DNA of 57,148 bases from Phoronis australis. Its lineage: Eukaryota; Phoronida; Phoronidae. The DNA lies in NCBI GenBank assembly GCA_002633005.1, contig NMRA01000852.1, positions 60,359-117,506 on the forward strand, in the 5' to 3' direction. The position numbers and the translations under genes were made by a program. Of this stretch, positions 35,045 through 46,299 are shown one piece after another. Positions within the stretch are counted from its first letter, which is position 1. Each line of letters begins with the position of its first letter. A model generated the notes under the pieces. The model was not told the DNA's origin. It saw only the letters and a list, made by a program, of their open reading frames with translations, and did not search any database.

Positions 35045-35743
35045 CTCCTTCATCCGAGGGGAAAGGTACCAGTGCCTACTGACAGGCGATTTTTTCGCCG
35101 AGTGAGGGGAAAAATCTACCTCTCGATCACCATCAGTAGCACTCCCGCCCTGTTGCAAGCTCTCATATGCTCTGTTTCAGTTTAAAGTAGCCTTTTGTGC
35201 TCTTAAAAATTGTCACCTGTGTGGTTACAGGTGATGTGAACTCAGAGAGATTTTTCAATAGGGGAATTTTTATGCCTCGTGGGGGAATTTCGCGTGATAT
35301 TTCAATATTTTTGAGAGAGAAATAGGGCCAATATTGGGCCCCAAATTCGAGGGATTGAGGGTCCTGTCCTTTTTGGAAAGAAAAATTATAATGTTTCAAC
35401 CCGTAGTCATGAAAACACAGCCTGGCTGGCCCATTCTCCGGTAGTTACTATGATGCTTGTCAACCGAGATGCGACAAAATATGATATAATTCTTCAAAAA
35501 CATTTATAAAATTTACATTGACATATTTTGCTTCGATGCGGCGTATGGCAACGACCCAACCCTTCCGAATCTCAACGTCTTTAGGGATTGTAAAGCAGAC
35601 AGTTGAGTGTCCGTAATTTTTCTGGCTGTTCGCTGAGCAACGCGGACTGAAATACATGTACAGCTATGCCGATAAGCTAACAGAGCTATCGTAGCGAGCC
35701 TGGTTTTGGAACGCGCCTCCTGTCGGCGTGAATTGGGTCTATA
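35045..35743 (-). repeat. repeat C, copy 2, with THAP-like remnant
   Basis: Second copy of the 30616-31287 repeat. The minus frame 35657-35460 is open through the THAP-like core: RCSANSQKN, then VCFTIPKDVEIRKGWVVAIR. The later C-x2-H ligand pair is not recognisable, so the domain is incomplete. Likely the 5' end of a THAP-bearing transposon or captured gene. Confidence 0.55.
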
Positions 35744-37316
35744 GTAATTTATATACATTGTTGTAAACAGTGGGGACGGCATTAGGATTTTTTAACTTTT
35801 CATTTCGAAAGTTTTTAAATGGCATGAATGTTTCGTGAAAAGTACATTTTGGTAGTTTTTTTGAATTATGTCAATAACATAAAACTGACGTAGAAGGTTG
35901 TTTACTTCCAGTGAGTTGATTCATTAATTTTTCTGAGCCAATGGGCTAATTACCAGAGGTCATCAACTAGCAGTTGATAATTGAAGAACGTCAAACGTCA
36001 TCGCCAAATAATGGACATGTTGGTTGAGTCGTTATCTGATTAATGAACTAAGTAACTACTCATGCCAATCAATTGAGAATAGAATTGTATTGTGAAAACA
36101 AGCCAAACAAGCAGGTAGATATTTGAGAGATGGCTAGTTAAGACCTATGGATATGGTTTCAATGTTACAAAAGGTGACTGACAGATGAAGAAAAGCCTTC
36201 ATAATAAGCACCGCTGACAGTTACTGTGAAGAACGCAGTAGGCATTCATCCAAACTTTGTTAATTTTCTTACATTAATTAGACCTTCGGTGCCGTTTGGC
36301 GTAATCTAATTTTGAGCAAAGTTGCGACAGCATTCTCAAAACGACATGTTAACTAATTTCTCCAATTATCAAATCAAAAATTCAAACAAGGGACAAATAT
36401 ATTTATATCGTGTAGCTTTGAAATTTGCTGTGGCAAGTTCATGACATAGGTTCACTTTTTATTGGAACACAAGCATAAGACAATAAAATAATGGTACATA
36501 GTATTAGCCCAGAAAACAAATCATTATATTCCAATTTATCTGTATACCTATCTATAAACTATCAAAATAAAACGAAATAATAAAAACAACAGGAAATCAA
36601 AGCGAATTCAAGGAAAACACATTCACAAAATAGAAAAAACAAACAAAAAAATTAGTGTAGCGTAAAAACCCATTTCTTACTGATGCTTTTAAAAGTGACG
36701 TCATTCAGGTTTTGCGTTTGTGCAGCTTTTGAAAAACAAAAACACAAGATATTAACAAAAATTGACGCTGGTCGGACTCGTTTCTAATCGGTGAGAACAG
36801 GTCTCAAATGGCTCACGGAAGCGATCACTACCACCTAATAATTTTCGACCTGATGTTGAATGCACTTCTTGAGTTGTTAGCTTTGAACAGAGCTATAAAA
36901 CTAAAATTACATTGCTCCTTTCACTGAAAACTTCGTTCACGCTAGTGTAGCAAATAAAATGAAATATTCAAGTGATTGTACAAAAGCAATGCGTTTCGTT
37001 GAAGTGCACCCACGAATGAATCGCAAACGGGGTGTTTCTAGGGTTGTTTATTTGTATCATAGAAATTACCACTAGATGGCGCAAAAACGTAAATTCCATC
37101 CGAAAAACAACAACGTGACATCTGTCAAGGATTTTCAGAGAAACAAAGGAAAACGGGAAAAAATTAATTGCCACTAGGGGGCACGTGATTTTCATTCTCT
37201 AAAAGGACTTCACAAATACAGAGTTTGCCCATAATACTTCAGTAAATATTTCAAGAAATCCAATCTCTGGAAACTTAACTAGTCAGTTACTACAAGCAGT
37301 CAAAATTATAGGTTAC
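35744..37316. other. AT-rich stretch, nothing recognised
   Basis: No frame with domain similarity. About 36480-36610 is loosely similar to 20190-20330 (AGCCCAGAAAA and neighbouring A-rich words), too weak to call. Confidence 0.4.
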
Positions 37317-37350
37317 CTATTGTCGTCAGGCTCCAAAGGTCGTCCGCCAT
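37317..37350 (-). CDS. candidate first coding exon of a small unknown gene
   Basis: On the minus strand CAAGATGGCGGACGACC gives an ATG in a good initiation context inside a CpG-richer island (37330-37430). It encodes MADDLWSLTTI and a G, then donor G|GTAACC at 37316. It is 34 nt long, ending in phase 1, which matches the acceptor phase of the exon at 31754-31585. Direct joining would give 67 residues; intermediate exons are possible. Confidence 0.3.
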
Positions 37351-37450
37351 CTTGTTTCGCGTGCAGCGCAACCACGCGGGACTTAGCGTTCCAATTTGGA
37401 GTGCTCGTGTGCACGTTAGGTACTAACTTATCGGAAGAGACACGTATCAA
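37330..37450. promoter_or_regulatory. CpG-rich promoter-like segment
   Basis: A local cluster of CG dinucleotides (CGTCCGCC, TTTCGCGTG, CCACGCGGGACTTAGCG) in an otherwise CpG-poor region. It contains CGCCATCTTG, a YY1-like element often placed at start codons. Confidence 0.35.
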
Positions 37451-38114
37451 AGTAATGAGACAAAAATCGGTGAGTTTACCGATTGTTTTTTAAAACCACT
37501 TAAAAATCAGTAGATTTTATTAATACACTTTTTTGTGCGTTTTCAGAAGATGTTTTCGAATTTAAATTTTCTTCCGACGGGACACAAAACATGATCCAGG
37601 GTTTGTTTATGCAATGTATCTGTTTTTCCCAGGCACTAGTAGGATCTAGAAGGCCAAAGGAAAAATCCGCAGACAAATGCGATACGCTGGGTTCTTAACA
37701 TTTTTGCCTCACGCATTCACCATTAAACTGCATTGAAATGTTGTCCAATTGGCTTTTATTGGAAACCACAGTGCAGAGCTCAGCATCAAAGCTTCAAATC
37801 GAGTTTATGTCAATAAAAACAGGCTGTTGCAATTTTCATTACTTCGTTGGCCTTTTTCTGCATGTTTCTCAGTTTTTACAAAAGGGGGCAGCATATGACG
37901 ACCTTAGGTGTCACAATAAAATGGCTGCCGAAGGAAGTGCACATTTGAAATAACTCGGCACAATATAAAGAAAACTTCCGAATCGATGAATGCGGTATAT
38001 CTGTGAGAGTTAAATCGAATCCTATTCAGATCATAACTTTGAAGTGGAATAATTCGGTGAGTACAACAGCAAGTCGGTTTTATGCTTAGGCGGACGACCA
38101 TTGGGTTCCCCAGT

Positions 38115-38440
38115 ATACATACAGAAAATTAAAATCCATAACAAATTACAGCTAGACGAAATTCTATCCACAAATTTTTACTTCCACAATAAATTACATT
38201 CACAAGATTATTCACAAAATCACATCAACAGAATTTACATCTCCAAAATTACTTCCACAATAAAATACATTCACAAAATTCCATTCACAAACATTACGTC
38301 AATAGATTTAACATCCACAAAATTACTTCCACAATAAGTTTCATACATCAAATCCACTAATTACATCTGCAAACTTTGACTCCGTAAAACACTAATTTCA
38401 CAAAAATTACATTAACAAAAAATACACTCACAAAAATATA
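38115..38440. repeat. degenerate minisatellite, TTCCACAAAATTAC-like unit
   Basis: About twenty degenerate 14-16-base units built from ACAAAATTAC and ATTCAC or TTCCAC words run through the segment. The frame 38101-38337 is only a by-product of the repeat. Confidence 0.7.
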
Positions 38441-38716
38441 ATTTTCCTGTGGAAATTATCCGTTAAGAAAGGCCAAAGGGAATCCCTGTAAGACAGCCGT
38501 ACATGTGTTTTCTTAGTAAAAGTAACACCAAAACTGTTGACTAACCAATCTAAGATAAAGTCACTTTTCATCGGTGTATACAAATTATGGTCTGAGGAAA
38601 ACAAGAAAGTATTCTGATGTTGCAAATTATCTCCCTTGTCAAAACACCTCCACACTATAGTATCGTGGGGAGTGTCTAAAACGTACTAGTTAGGAAAAAT
38701 GTTAACGCCAGAAGTC

Positions 38717-41521
38717 TTATACTCGACTGTTTCCAAGTTCGCTCTGGTTTGTTGTGGCACCGAATGTAGACGGGTCGGCTTGGTCGTTGTATTTACGTAC
38801 GATCCTTACTGCCAAAATGACGCCTACAGCGATTACACAAGCCCCAACAGCAGCGGCGATACCACCTATCAGGTATGCCTCAACAGGCACGCCATTTTCA
38901 TATATTTTGTGATTCTCTCTGTCCTCACTTGTCTTAGGGTCTTTTATCAGCTTTACATTTGACGACTGCCCCATGACGTTTTTACCTAAACAGGTGTAAT
39001 TCCCGCCAACAAATTTATCCATCGGGATACTCGAGAGTCCGACTGTTTTTGACTCTGTAATATCATATCGGAAAGAACAATTCACATCGTTTCCTTCAGG
39101 GTCTTGGAGCGCTATATTTGGAGATGGATCTGCGTATGATGTACATTGGATTAGTACCTCCTTGACTCCGTACGTGACCTCCATTACTGGGTAACTTGGC
39201 TTGCTACAACTAAAAATGGGAGACACAAACGATTCCATGGTTGGTTGAGTTTTAGCAGGAGAATTACAGGTAGGGATAGCATGATTGGTGTCTGGACCTT
39301 TGAGAAGTAGGCTCACCTGAAAGACCCATGCTTGCAATGGATAGATGAAGCAGTTGCAGTGAAGCGGGTTGTTCGACACAAAGAAATTGCGGAAGTGTTT
39401 GTCTCGGCTGATCAACTTTCCCAATATATCCTGTGGTATAACTTTAATACCATTATTGCGAACGGACAAAGTTTTCAGCTTGTTTAGGTATTTCACAGTC
39501 CCTTCTTCAATTTCTGTAATGCCACAGTTATCCAGTTCAAGGAATTCCAACGATGCGAGAGAGCTAAACATGTTCTGACTTATTATTCGAATTCTATTTC
39601 CTGACAGATCAAGTTCCCACAGAAACTTCAAATTGTCAAAGGCATCTTTAGCTATGAAGTCAATGTTTGCATACGACATATTTAAGATCTGAAGTTGGGG
39701 CATACCTGAAAGCATTTTGCTCGTTACAGAAGCAAAATCGTTACCACTTAAGGTCAGACGCCAAACCATGGTCATGTTGGCCGTGGCAAAATTTTTCATA
39801 TTATTATCGTCCATTTGAAGATCTGTAAGGTCTCTTGGCAATGTGTTGGCGGTCACACGAATCACCTGATTTCCTTCTAAATATAACCGTTTAAGTGATT
39901 TTAATTTCCCAAAAGCATTTTCTGTTATCGAAATAATCTTGTTGAGTGCAAGATTTAGTGTTACCAAAGATTCAAGTCCTTCAAGCATGTAACCAGATAT
40001 GTGTTTGATGTGGTTTCTAGCAAGATCTAGGACCTTCAACCGACGACAAAGTTTAAATGGTTGATCATTTAAATCAGTTATATTGCTCCCTGACAGATCC
40101 AGGTCAACGACGTGTCTAAAGTTAGCAATAAATTTCTTCGAAACGGAAAGATGTTCAAAATCTCCTTGCAGCTCGAATGTTTTAATGTTAGTAAGAAATG
40201 ACGCGTTAAACGTAACGTTGACGTTAGTGACTGAAACACGTACTACAATAAACTTAAGTGGTGATACTATTCGTATCCCACGAACTGGATTCCCTCTCAT
40301 TTCCAACAACATAGGTCTTTTGGGACCATCAAAATCACGAGAGGTTATTGCCGAAATTTTATTGCCTCTGAGGTAAAGAAATCGCAGTCTTGCTAAGTCA
40401 TCAAAAGGTCGATCTCCAAGGGAATGTATGTCGTTGAAGCTTAGACTTAAGGTCTCCAAATTTATTAGACCATTAAAAATTCCACGTGTCAAAACTGTAA
40501 TTCGATTATTTGAAAGAAATAACTCTTGAAGGCTTGTCATGTGAGACAACGACTTTTCTTCTATTTTCGCTATCTTGTTCCCTGTTAGGTATAGCACTTT
40601 AGTTGATTCCAGGCACGAAAACATATTTTTGTTCACCAGTGGAAGCCAGTTTCCAGTGAGTCGAAAGTCTTCAACCAAGGAATAGGAACAAAGTGATCCG
40701 TTTTCGATTTCTGAAATCTTGTTGAAAGACAGGTTAATAACGATACTTTGATTCGAAAGAACATATGTGTCTTCAACTGCGTGTAAACAGTTATGCCGTA
40801 AGACCAGCATTTCCAACGCAGGTAGCACCACGCGATCAACCTCACTAACTGAATTGTTTCCCAAATTTAGAATCCTCAAATTGTCCAGTCCGTCAAAAAC
40901 ATTCTTGTCCACTCTGGCTATGTTGTTGTTTTGGAGACTAAGATGTGTTAACCTGTTCAGTGCGTCAAATGTTCCATTTCCTATCCTAAAAATGTCGTTG
41001 TAACCAATATCCAATACTTCAAGATTGCTCAAGGTATGTGCAAAAGAACTAACATCCAACGAATTAATAGAGTTGTAAGTTAAAATCAATGCTCTTAATG
41101 ACGGTGTTTCTTTAAAAATGTCCTGGGAAAGAAATGTTAAGCGATTACTGGTAAGATCCAAAGTTATTAAGTTAAACAAACCGCTTAATGTTTGCCTTGT
41201 CAAAGCTCGTATTTCGTTATACCTAAAATCCAATTTTTGGAGTTTGATTAAAGGAGAAAGAAGTCTGTCTGGGATATTAGACAGGCGGTTGTGTCCCAGG
41301 TAAAGGAACTGCACATGAGATAATTGTGTGAACGCGTTTCTCTCAATCTTGCGTATGCCACATCTCCAAAAGTTCACAGTGGAGGTGTCCTTGAAACGCG
41401 ATGTCTTCTCCATGGACAACACTTTGTTTTTCCATTGCAGGCAGATAGTGGACGAGAAATTCCACAAACTTGAGCTGAAGAGCACCAGGAAAATTATTAC
41501 ACGTCCACTTTCCGGAGCCAT
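38717..41521 (-). CDS. LRR-Ig single-pass transmembrane protein (934 aa, one exon)
   Basis: The ATG at 41521-41519 starts MAPESGRVIIFLVLFSSSLW, a signal peptide; the frame is open three codons further but begins only with TTG there. Some two dozen leucine-rich repeats (L-x2-L-x-L-x2-N-x-I) follow to about residue 715. An LRRCT cap comes next (NPLHCNC at about 717, last Cys about 771). Then a C2-type Ig domain (cysteines near 791 and 842, with YTC), a transmembrane helix (about 880-905) and a tail of about 29 residues lacking TIR or kinase domains. This is the architecture of LRIG/LINGO/NLRR-type adhesion or guidance receptors, acting at the cell surface. Ligand unknown. Intronless in coding sequence, intact, and unlike the surrounding transposons in codon use. 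Confidence 0.92.
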   Translation of the reverse strand: MAPESGRVIIFLVLFSSSLWNFSSTICLQWKNKVLSMEKTSRFKDTSTVNFWRCGIRKIERNAFTQLSHVQFLYLGHNRLSNIPDRLLSPLIKLQKLDFRYNEIRALTRQTLSGLFNLITLDLTSNRLTFLSQDIFKETPSLRALILTYNSINSLDVSSFAHTLSNLEVLDIGYNDIFRIGNGTFDALNRLTHLSLQNNNIARVDKNVFDGLDNLRILNLGNNSVSEVDRVVLPALEMLVLRHNCLHAVEDTYVLSNQSIVINLSFNKISEIENGSLCSYSLVEDFRLTGNWLPLVNKNMFSCLESTKVLYLTGNKIAKIEEKSLSHMTSLQELFLSNNRITVLTRGIFNGLINLETLSLSFNDIHSLGDRPFDDLARLRFLYLRGNKISAITSRDFDGPKRPMLLEMRGNPVRGIRIVSPLKFIVVRVSVTNVNVTFNASFLTNIKTFELQGDFEHLSVSKKFIANFRHVVDLDLSGSNITDLNDQPFKLCRRLKVLDLARNHIKHISGYMLEGLESLVTLNLALNKIISITENAFGKLKSLKRLYLEGNQVIRVTANTLPRDLTDLQMDDNNMKNFATANMTMVWRLTLSGNDFASVTSKMLSGMPQLQILNMSYANIDFIAKDAFDNLKFLWELDLSGNRIRIISQNMFSSLASLEFLELDNCGITEIEEGTVKYLNKLKTLSVRNNGIKVIPQDILGKLISRDKHFRNFFVSNNPLHCNCFIYPLQAWVFQVSLLLKGPDTNHAIPTCNSPAKTQPTMESFVSPIFSCSKPSYPVMEVTYGVKEVLIQCTSYADPSPNIALQDPEGNDVNCSFRYDITESKTVGLSSIPMDKFVGGNYTCLGKNVMGQSSNVKLIKDPKTSEDRENHKIYENGVPVEAYLIGGIAAAVGACVIAVGVILAVRIVRKYNDQADPSTFGATTNQSELGNSRV

Positions 41522-42281
41522 TGCAAGCAAACTGACACGGGCCTCGCAATTAATGAATCATCTAGAGTTGCTTTCTAATTAGATAGCGCTACCGTTCGGA
41601 TAGTCTTTTGATTGTGACGCCATAGCTGTCATTGACTAATTAGCACCAAGAAACCATGTTATTTAAGCTGTTTTAAATACATAATCTAATTAAGCTGATG
41701 CCAATACTCCCCTTTACACACCTATTGTTAATCAGTCAGTTTGTTGTCTCCCATCCAGACTGTTAGGTCACAAATGAAGTAGTGTGTTAAAATGCCCTAG
41801 GGTTATTTTTTGATTATATCGCACTCAGTTGCAGTAAGAGACGACGTCGTCAAAAAGCCAGTGGCGTATTCGATCGTAGGCACGTGCGTTGTAATGCTTC
41901 ATTGTTGTTGAGATGTGACAATGCACGTCGTCTGCAACCGTAGCTTGCACAGGCAGAATTTTCCCAAAATTAATCGTTGATGACGAGTACTGAATGTAAC
42001 AACGGTTTACGTGTTGTTCAATGTTTGTGGTTAGGGTTCTTTCAGCCTGCTAAGAGTTTCTTCAGCGCAAGGTATTGCAAGGATAGATCAACAATTTCTT
42101 TGTCAAGTGACGTCGCATGGAGGTTGCAAGCTATTGTTCAACTTGTGAGAAACATTCGACGGGAGTAAGCGCGCCGCATGGTTATCGCTTATGGGACAGT
42201 AGCATGGATTTCATTTGTTGCGTCTTTGGGTGGGTATACGTAACAATAGAAGATATCGTACCTTGAAATGATGGTCTCAGT
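41522..42281. other. upstream region of LRR-Ig gene
   Basis: Presumably holds its promoter; no clear TATA box is placed. A 63-codon frame at 41977-42168 has no recognisable domain. Confidence 0.35.
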
Positions 42282-42454
42282 TGACCTATCGCAAGCTCCG
42301 CCCCCTTGCGTAATGTCGACTAGTAAACAATAAGTTTTAACCCGCAACGTGTTGTTTGTCGGGTAAAATGGCGGCTTGGAAACGAAGATGTGTCAATAAT
42401 GCTGCGTTCTAAATGGTCAGTTAAGCCGTCACTCAAAATTCTGGCGATAGCTCA
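42282..42454 (-). mobile_element. non-autonomous derivative of the THAP transposon
   Basis: 173 bp. The left end TGACCTATCGCAAGCTCCG matches the reverse complement of the right end of 46710-48434. The right part (AATGCTGCGTTCTAAATGGT, then CAGTTAAGCCGTCACTC) matches the reverse complement of its left end. It is therefore a solo pair of ends with the interior lost, in opposite orientation. Confidence 0.75.
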
Positions 42455-43536
42455 ATTATTTAGGAGAAAACAATACTCCATTTATTGCATACAGAGCCCA
42501 CACTAAGAGAAGAGGAACCAGTGTTAGATCAATGTGGGGATAAGAATGTTTTTGAACCCAAATACCTCAAACTCCCGTGGAGTGGCGAACCTCTTTCAGA
42601 ATACTTTTGAGTATAAACTGCATAATATTAGGCAAGACTACAATTGTAATATATTAATTTTGGATATAACTATTAATGAGACACGAATAACGTCAATTAT
42701 TACTTATTGCCAAATAGAGATTTGCCATCTTTTTTTGAAAAAGAAGAAGAAAAAAGAAAACAAGATATTCATGATTTCATGATATAGGAAATGGCTCTGT
42801 TATTTGTGCACGGCGATTTTAATGTTGCTCTCGATCAATCTAAGGACACGCTCAATTATCGACAGGTTAATACCCAGAAGTAACGAATTAATTTGATAGA
42901 ATTGTCTATTGCAGATGTTTGGCGGGAACTAAACCCCAATAGTAAAATATAAATTTGGGGAGCTGGAAATAAACGATCCAAACTAGATTATTTCCTAATT
43001 TCTGAAGATCTTTAGCCAATATTGACGATTCCATTATAGAATTCTGTTACCGCTCCGATCATTCAATGGTAAGGATTTTTAAAGTGCTGTTTCCAGGAGA
43101 AGGAAATAATTTCGGTAGTTGAATGATCCTCTCTTAAAAAAACTCTGAGTATACTGCTGCGGTTCAGGTTGCCATTAAATTAGTTAAACAGCACTTTATG
43201 ACTGACGTTATTTAGACAGTCGACAGTGCAAGTAAGACAGATTTACGATTGCCCATAAATAATCGACTTTTTCTTCAAATGTGTTGATGGAGATTCACGG
43301 CAAAACAATTTCCGTTGCTACTTACTTAAAATAGTGATAGAGCTGAACACCAACTTATCGAAGGAAAAAGCTTGTTGGAAAAAAGTCTCAGCCTTGATAG
43401 GAAATACTTGAACAAAAAATATTCAACTTTCCGAGTTAAGGCATAATAAATTAAGAGGTCTTATGGCTAGAGTGTGAAAAACCAAATCTTTCCTTTAATT
43501 GGAAAATAGGCATGTCATAAGTAAATTTATGCCTTT

Positions 43537-43761
43537 TTGTGGAAAGCTGACAATTTTAAAACCAATAGTGAAAAAGAGGTTATTCAGGAAACCATAACTT
43601 TTCATGAAAATTTATACAAATATAGACAGTCTAACAGTACTCATTTAAAAACTCTTCCTGATGAGGTGTGTGTCTCCAAATACAATGAGAGAGAAAACAA
43701 AAAAATAGATTGTCACCCTACCTGTACATATGAAGAAGTCACACAATGCTTGAAAAAATGA
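43537..43761 (+). pseudogene. Tx1-like LINE: EN-RT linker fragment
   Basis: The 74-codon frame contains TITFHENLYKYRQS, the usual FY-x-LYK/R-like linker, and YEEVTQCLKK. This leads in the same region into NNKSPGPDGF, the RT entry motif. Confidence 0.6.
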
Positions 43762-43795
43762 AAAACAATAAGAGCCCAGGCCCCGATGGTTTTCA

Positions 43796-44125
43796 GTGAA
43801 ATGTTGGACATTTCTTTGGGCTGACATTGGACATTTTTTTGGTCGCTCAATTAATACTGGTTTTGCTGTTGGTAATTATCATCAACACAGAAAGAGAGAT
43901 TACCTGTATCCTGAGGGAGCAGGTAAAGGTAAACAGTATTTGAAAAACTGGAGACCCGTATCCTTACTCAATGTGACATATAAATTGACTTCTTCGGCTG
44001 TGGCGGAACAGTCAAACTCCGCTTTTGGAAAACTATTCAGTAATGACCAGACCGGTTTTGTTTCTGGAAGAAATATGAAAGAAAATATCCGCGTGCTATA
44101 TGACTTAATTTTTATGCCCCATTAG
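43796..44125 (+). pseudogene. Tx1-like LINE: RT fingers fragment
   Basis: The 109-codon frame includes GKGKQYLKNWRPVSLLNVTY, AVAEQ and SNDQTGFVSGRNMKENIR, standard RT blocks 1-2. A stop at 44123 precedes the IDFEKAF-like block (LLLIDFENLF). Confidence 0.75.
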
Positions 44126-44226
44126 CTAACAAACCAGGGTCATTGCTCTTACTGATCGATTTTGAGAACCTATTTCATTCATTGTCGTGGAATTTTATTA
44201 AAAAAACTATCTTTCCTTAATATTGG

Positions 44227-44472
44227 TTGGTTTATCAGAAGGTGAGTAAAAGTCTTTGCAGTAACAATAAGTCCTTTGTTGTCGTGAATGGTCACCAATC
44301 TTCCTGGTTCAATATATTGCGTGGCTGCAGACAATATTTTTCCTCGGAGATTTTGGCGTATTTGATTAAGAATAATAAAAATATTACACGTGCAATTGCA
44401 GCAAATAAAGAATATTTGATTTCACAATATGCGAACGACACCCGAATTACTTTTGATGGGTCGAATTTGTAA
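44227..44472 (+). pseudogene. Tx1-like LINE: RT palm fragment
   Basis: Contains SLCSNNKSFVVVNGHQSSWF, NILRGCRQYF (from RGCRQGDPLS) and AANKEYLISQYANDTRITF. The catalytic ADD is read AND, so polymerase activity would be lost. Confidence 0.75.
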
Positions 44473-44640
44473 ATGACAAACCCATGCAATGTACATGCAT
44501 AACATTTGTTTGCTAGTGCTTCCGGTCTCCAAGTGAATGTGGATAAAATAAAAGCCATATTGTTTTGAAGTAAAACTGTTAGTGATGACGTGATTTATAC
44601 AAAAGAAAGCCTACCTTGACGTTTGAACAGATATCAAACG

Positions 44641-46158
44641 ACTTCCTCTTCCACTCCTTGCAACAAAATAATGCTCCGTAACCCTCTACAATTTTTAATG
44701 AATGTCTTATACACAGCGGTCACCTTAAGTCGTGAATATAAGCATAATAAGCAGCTGATTGTCATACCACCCAATATCCGTTAGCATCTGTTCATGTGAT
44801 GTCATGGACATATATTAGCCATCACAAATATACATGTTTTGACAATCTTAATCCTTGTTTGTCTCGGTAAGCAGAATTTTGAAACGGTCGCTGATATCGC
44901 CGGCCATTTTGAATGAGGCCCTAAAGTCGTGACCGTTTCGTTTAGACGGAAATGCACGAAGTAAGACCACACAAGTCAACTACAGTGCTTACAGTTACTC
45001 TGGACGACATAAAAATATATTATATTGTTTATTAATCCAGTTTCAATTGAAATAAATTGTTATATGTTTTGCACCCAACTTAGATGTGCACAGACGTTTT
45101 CAATGAGGTTGTTCAGGTAAAACTCTAAGAACCCAGCATCAATTATATCTCTGTATTTTATTGCTTTGGCCTTACAAAACTTGATCGACCCTGGGACATT
45201 TTGATACATTGTTCAAGCTACCCCTGGAGCGCGTGTTTGAGTAAATCTGAACGATGAATATCTTCGAAAATATACCCCATAGATGCACAAAAAAGTGGAT
45301 TAGTGAAATATGCTGTTTTTAAGATACATTTGAAAAAAGAAACCACTCACTCACTGTTTGTTATCATACTGTGAATACCAACACGCCCGGGTATTCGTTT
45401 GACGTTCGTAAACAGACAAACGCTGGAAACTTCAACGCCAGATGTCGGGGGACCTCGTAGAAGAAGAAATAAGATCGTTCACGACTTTAGGGCACTCACG
45501 ACTTTAGGACCTCTGACGGTAATAGCCGATATTCGAACCCCACATTTTGAAAGCCTCGCCCACTTGTACCACGGTGCATCATGGGATGGACACGAGTAAC
45601 CACGTTGCACTGTCCCGGGAAAATATGTTTAAATCTTAAGCAGTATATCTAAAAATGTGTTAAAGTACAATATAGGGTAAAAAGGGGTATTTACTTTGCA
45701 ACAAGTTAAAGTTTGACGTGCTTTGCGTTTGTATTTCTAAAATGCAGCCAACCTTTGAGCTCGTCCCTGCAGCGGTGCACACGTCAAACGGCTCGTTTAT
45801 GACAGATCCTGTCACGTCTTCTTTTGTCAAATTTTGTTCGTTCATTTTAGGTTTTTAGGCCTACGGAGCTCCTGCACACCAGTGCCGACACTTGCCTTGC
45901 ATTCAATACGAAAGCACTTCGCGTTATTTAACGACACGCTCGCAGAACGCGCTTTTCTTTTTGTCGAGCGTTTCTCAAAGATGGAAAACAGATCGTTCAT
46001 TAACGACGTCCAACAAGCGTTCGCGGAAGGTGCTTCGAAGAGCTTTGCTTATTGAACGCAGGGCAGGTCGCTCTGGTCAATCATAGTGTGTAACACTTCA
46101 ATTGCTTCCTTACATGCGCAATGCTCATCTGCATATGAGAGGGTACACAACAGGCATG
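44641..46158. other. intergenic, no gene supported
   Basis: Decayed LINE tail may extend to about 44900. Short frames at 45399-45599 and 45660-45845 have no domains. CCCTAAAGTCGTGA (about 44920) and TCACGACTTTAGG (about 45478, 45496) form weak inverted repeats. Confidence 0.4.
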
Positions 46159-46299
46159 CGTTCAGTAGACGCTAGGACCTACGCTAGGACCTTGCTAAAA
46201 CGTAGTCAAAGTCACGTGTTCTCATTTAAATTGCACGGCAATATCTCACGTAATCTCGCAAAGTCTTGCTTATTAGCGAGGTCCTAGCGTTACTGAACG
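46159..46299. mobile_element. 141-bp MITE, copy 1
   Basis: Left CGTTCAGTAGACGCTAGGAC and right GTCCTAGCGTTACTGAACG are inverted repeats of about 21 bp. It is exactly as long as the copy at 48800-48940 and shares its internal sequence (CACGTGTTCT, CAATATCTCACGTAA). It adjoins repeat B copy 2. Confidence 0.75.

Larger units (their letters stand above)
42534..44640 (+). mobile_element. L1/Tx1-like LINE relic
   Basis: In shifting plus-strand frames the order is: endonuclease blocks ILDITINETRITSI, HGDFNVALDQSKDTLNYRQV, then DVWRELNPNSKIYIWGAG; later NNKSPGPDGF at about 43768 and YLKNWRPVSLLNVTYKL at about 43938. QTGFVSGRNMKENIRVLYD follows at about 44050, then a decayed YADD box (QYANDTRITF) at about 44428. 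These are the EN and RT landmarks of L1/Tx1-type elements, quite different from the CR1/L2-type LINE elsewhere in the window. Stops and frameshifts throughout mean it is inactive. Confidence 0.8.

Noticed and set aside
20190-36610. Similarity between 20190-20330 and 36480-36610
   Set aside because: Only short A-rich words are shared; alignment by eye is not convincing.
37338-38099. Possible transposon with 11-bp ends GGTCGTCCGCC
   Set aside because: An 11-bp inverted match within 1 kb is expected several times by chance in this window. There is no target duplication, and the left end is better explained by the ATGGCGGAC start context.
41522-41530. Upstream extension of the LRR-Ig frame to 41530
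   Set aside because: It begins with TTG; the ATG at 41521 directly precedes a typical signal peptide and is preferred.
45660-45845. 61-codon minus frame starting MNEQNLTKEDVTG
   Set aside because: Plausible amino-acid composition and ATG, but no domain and no firm splice partner.
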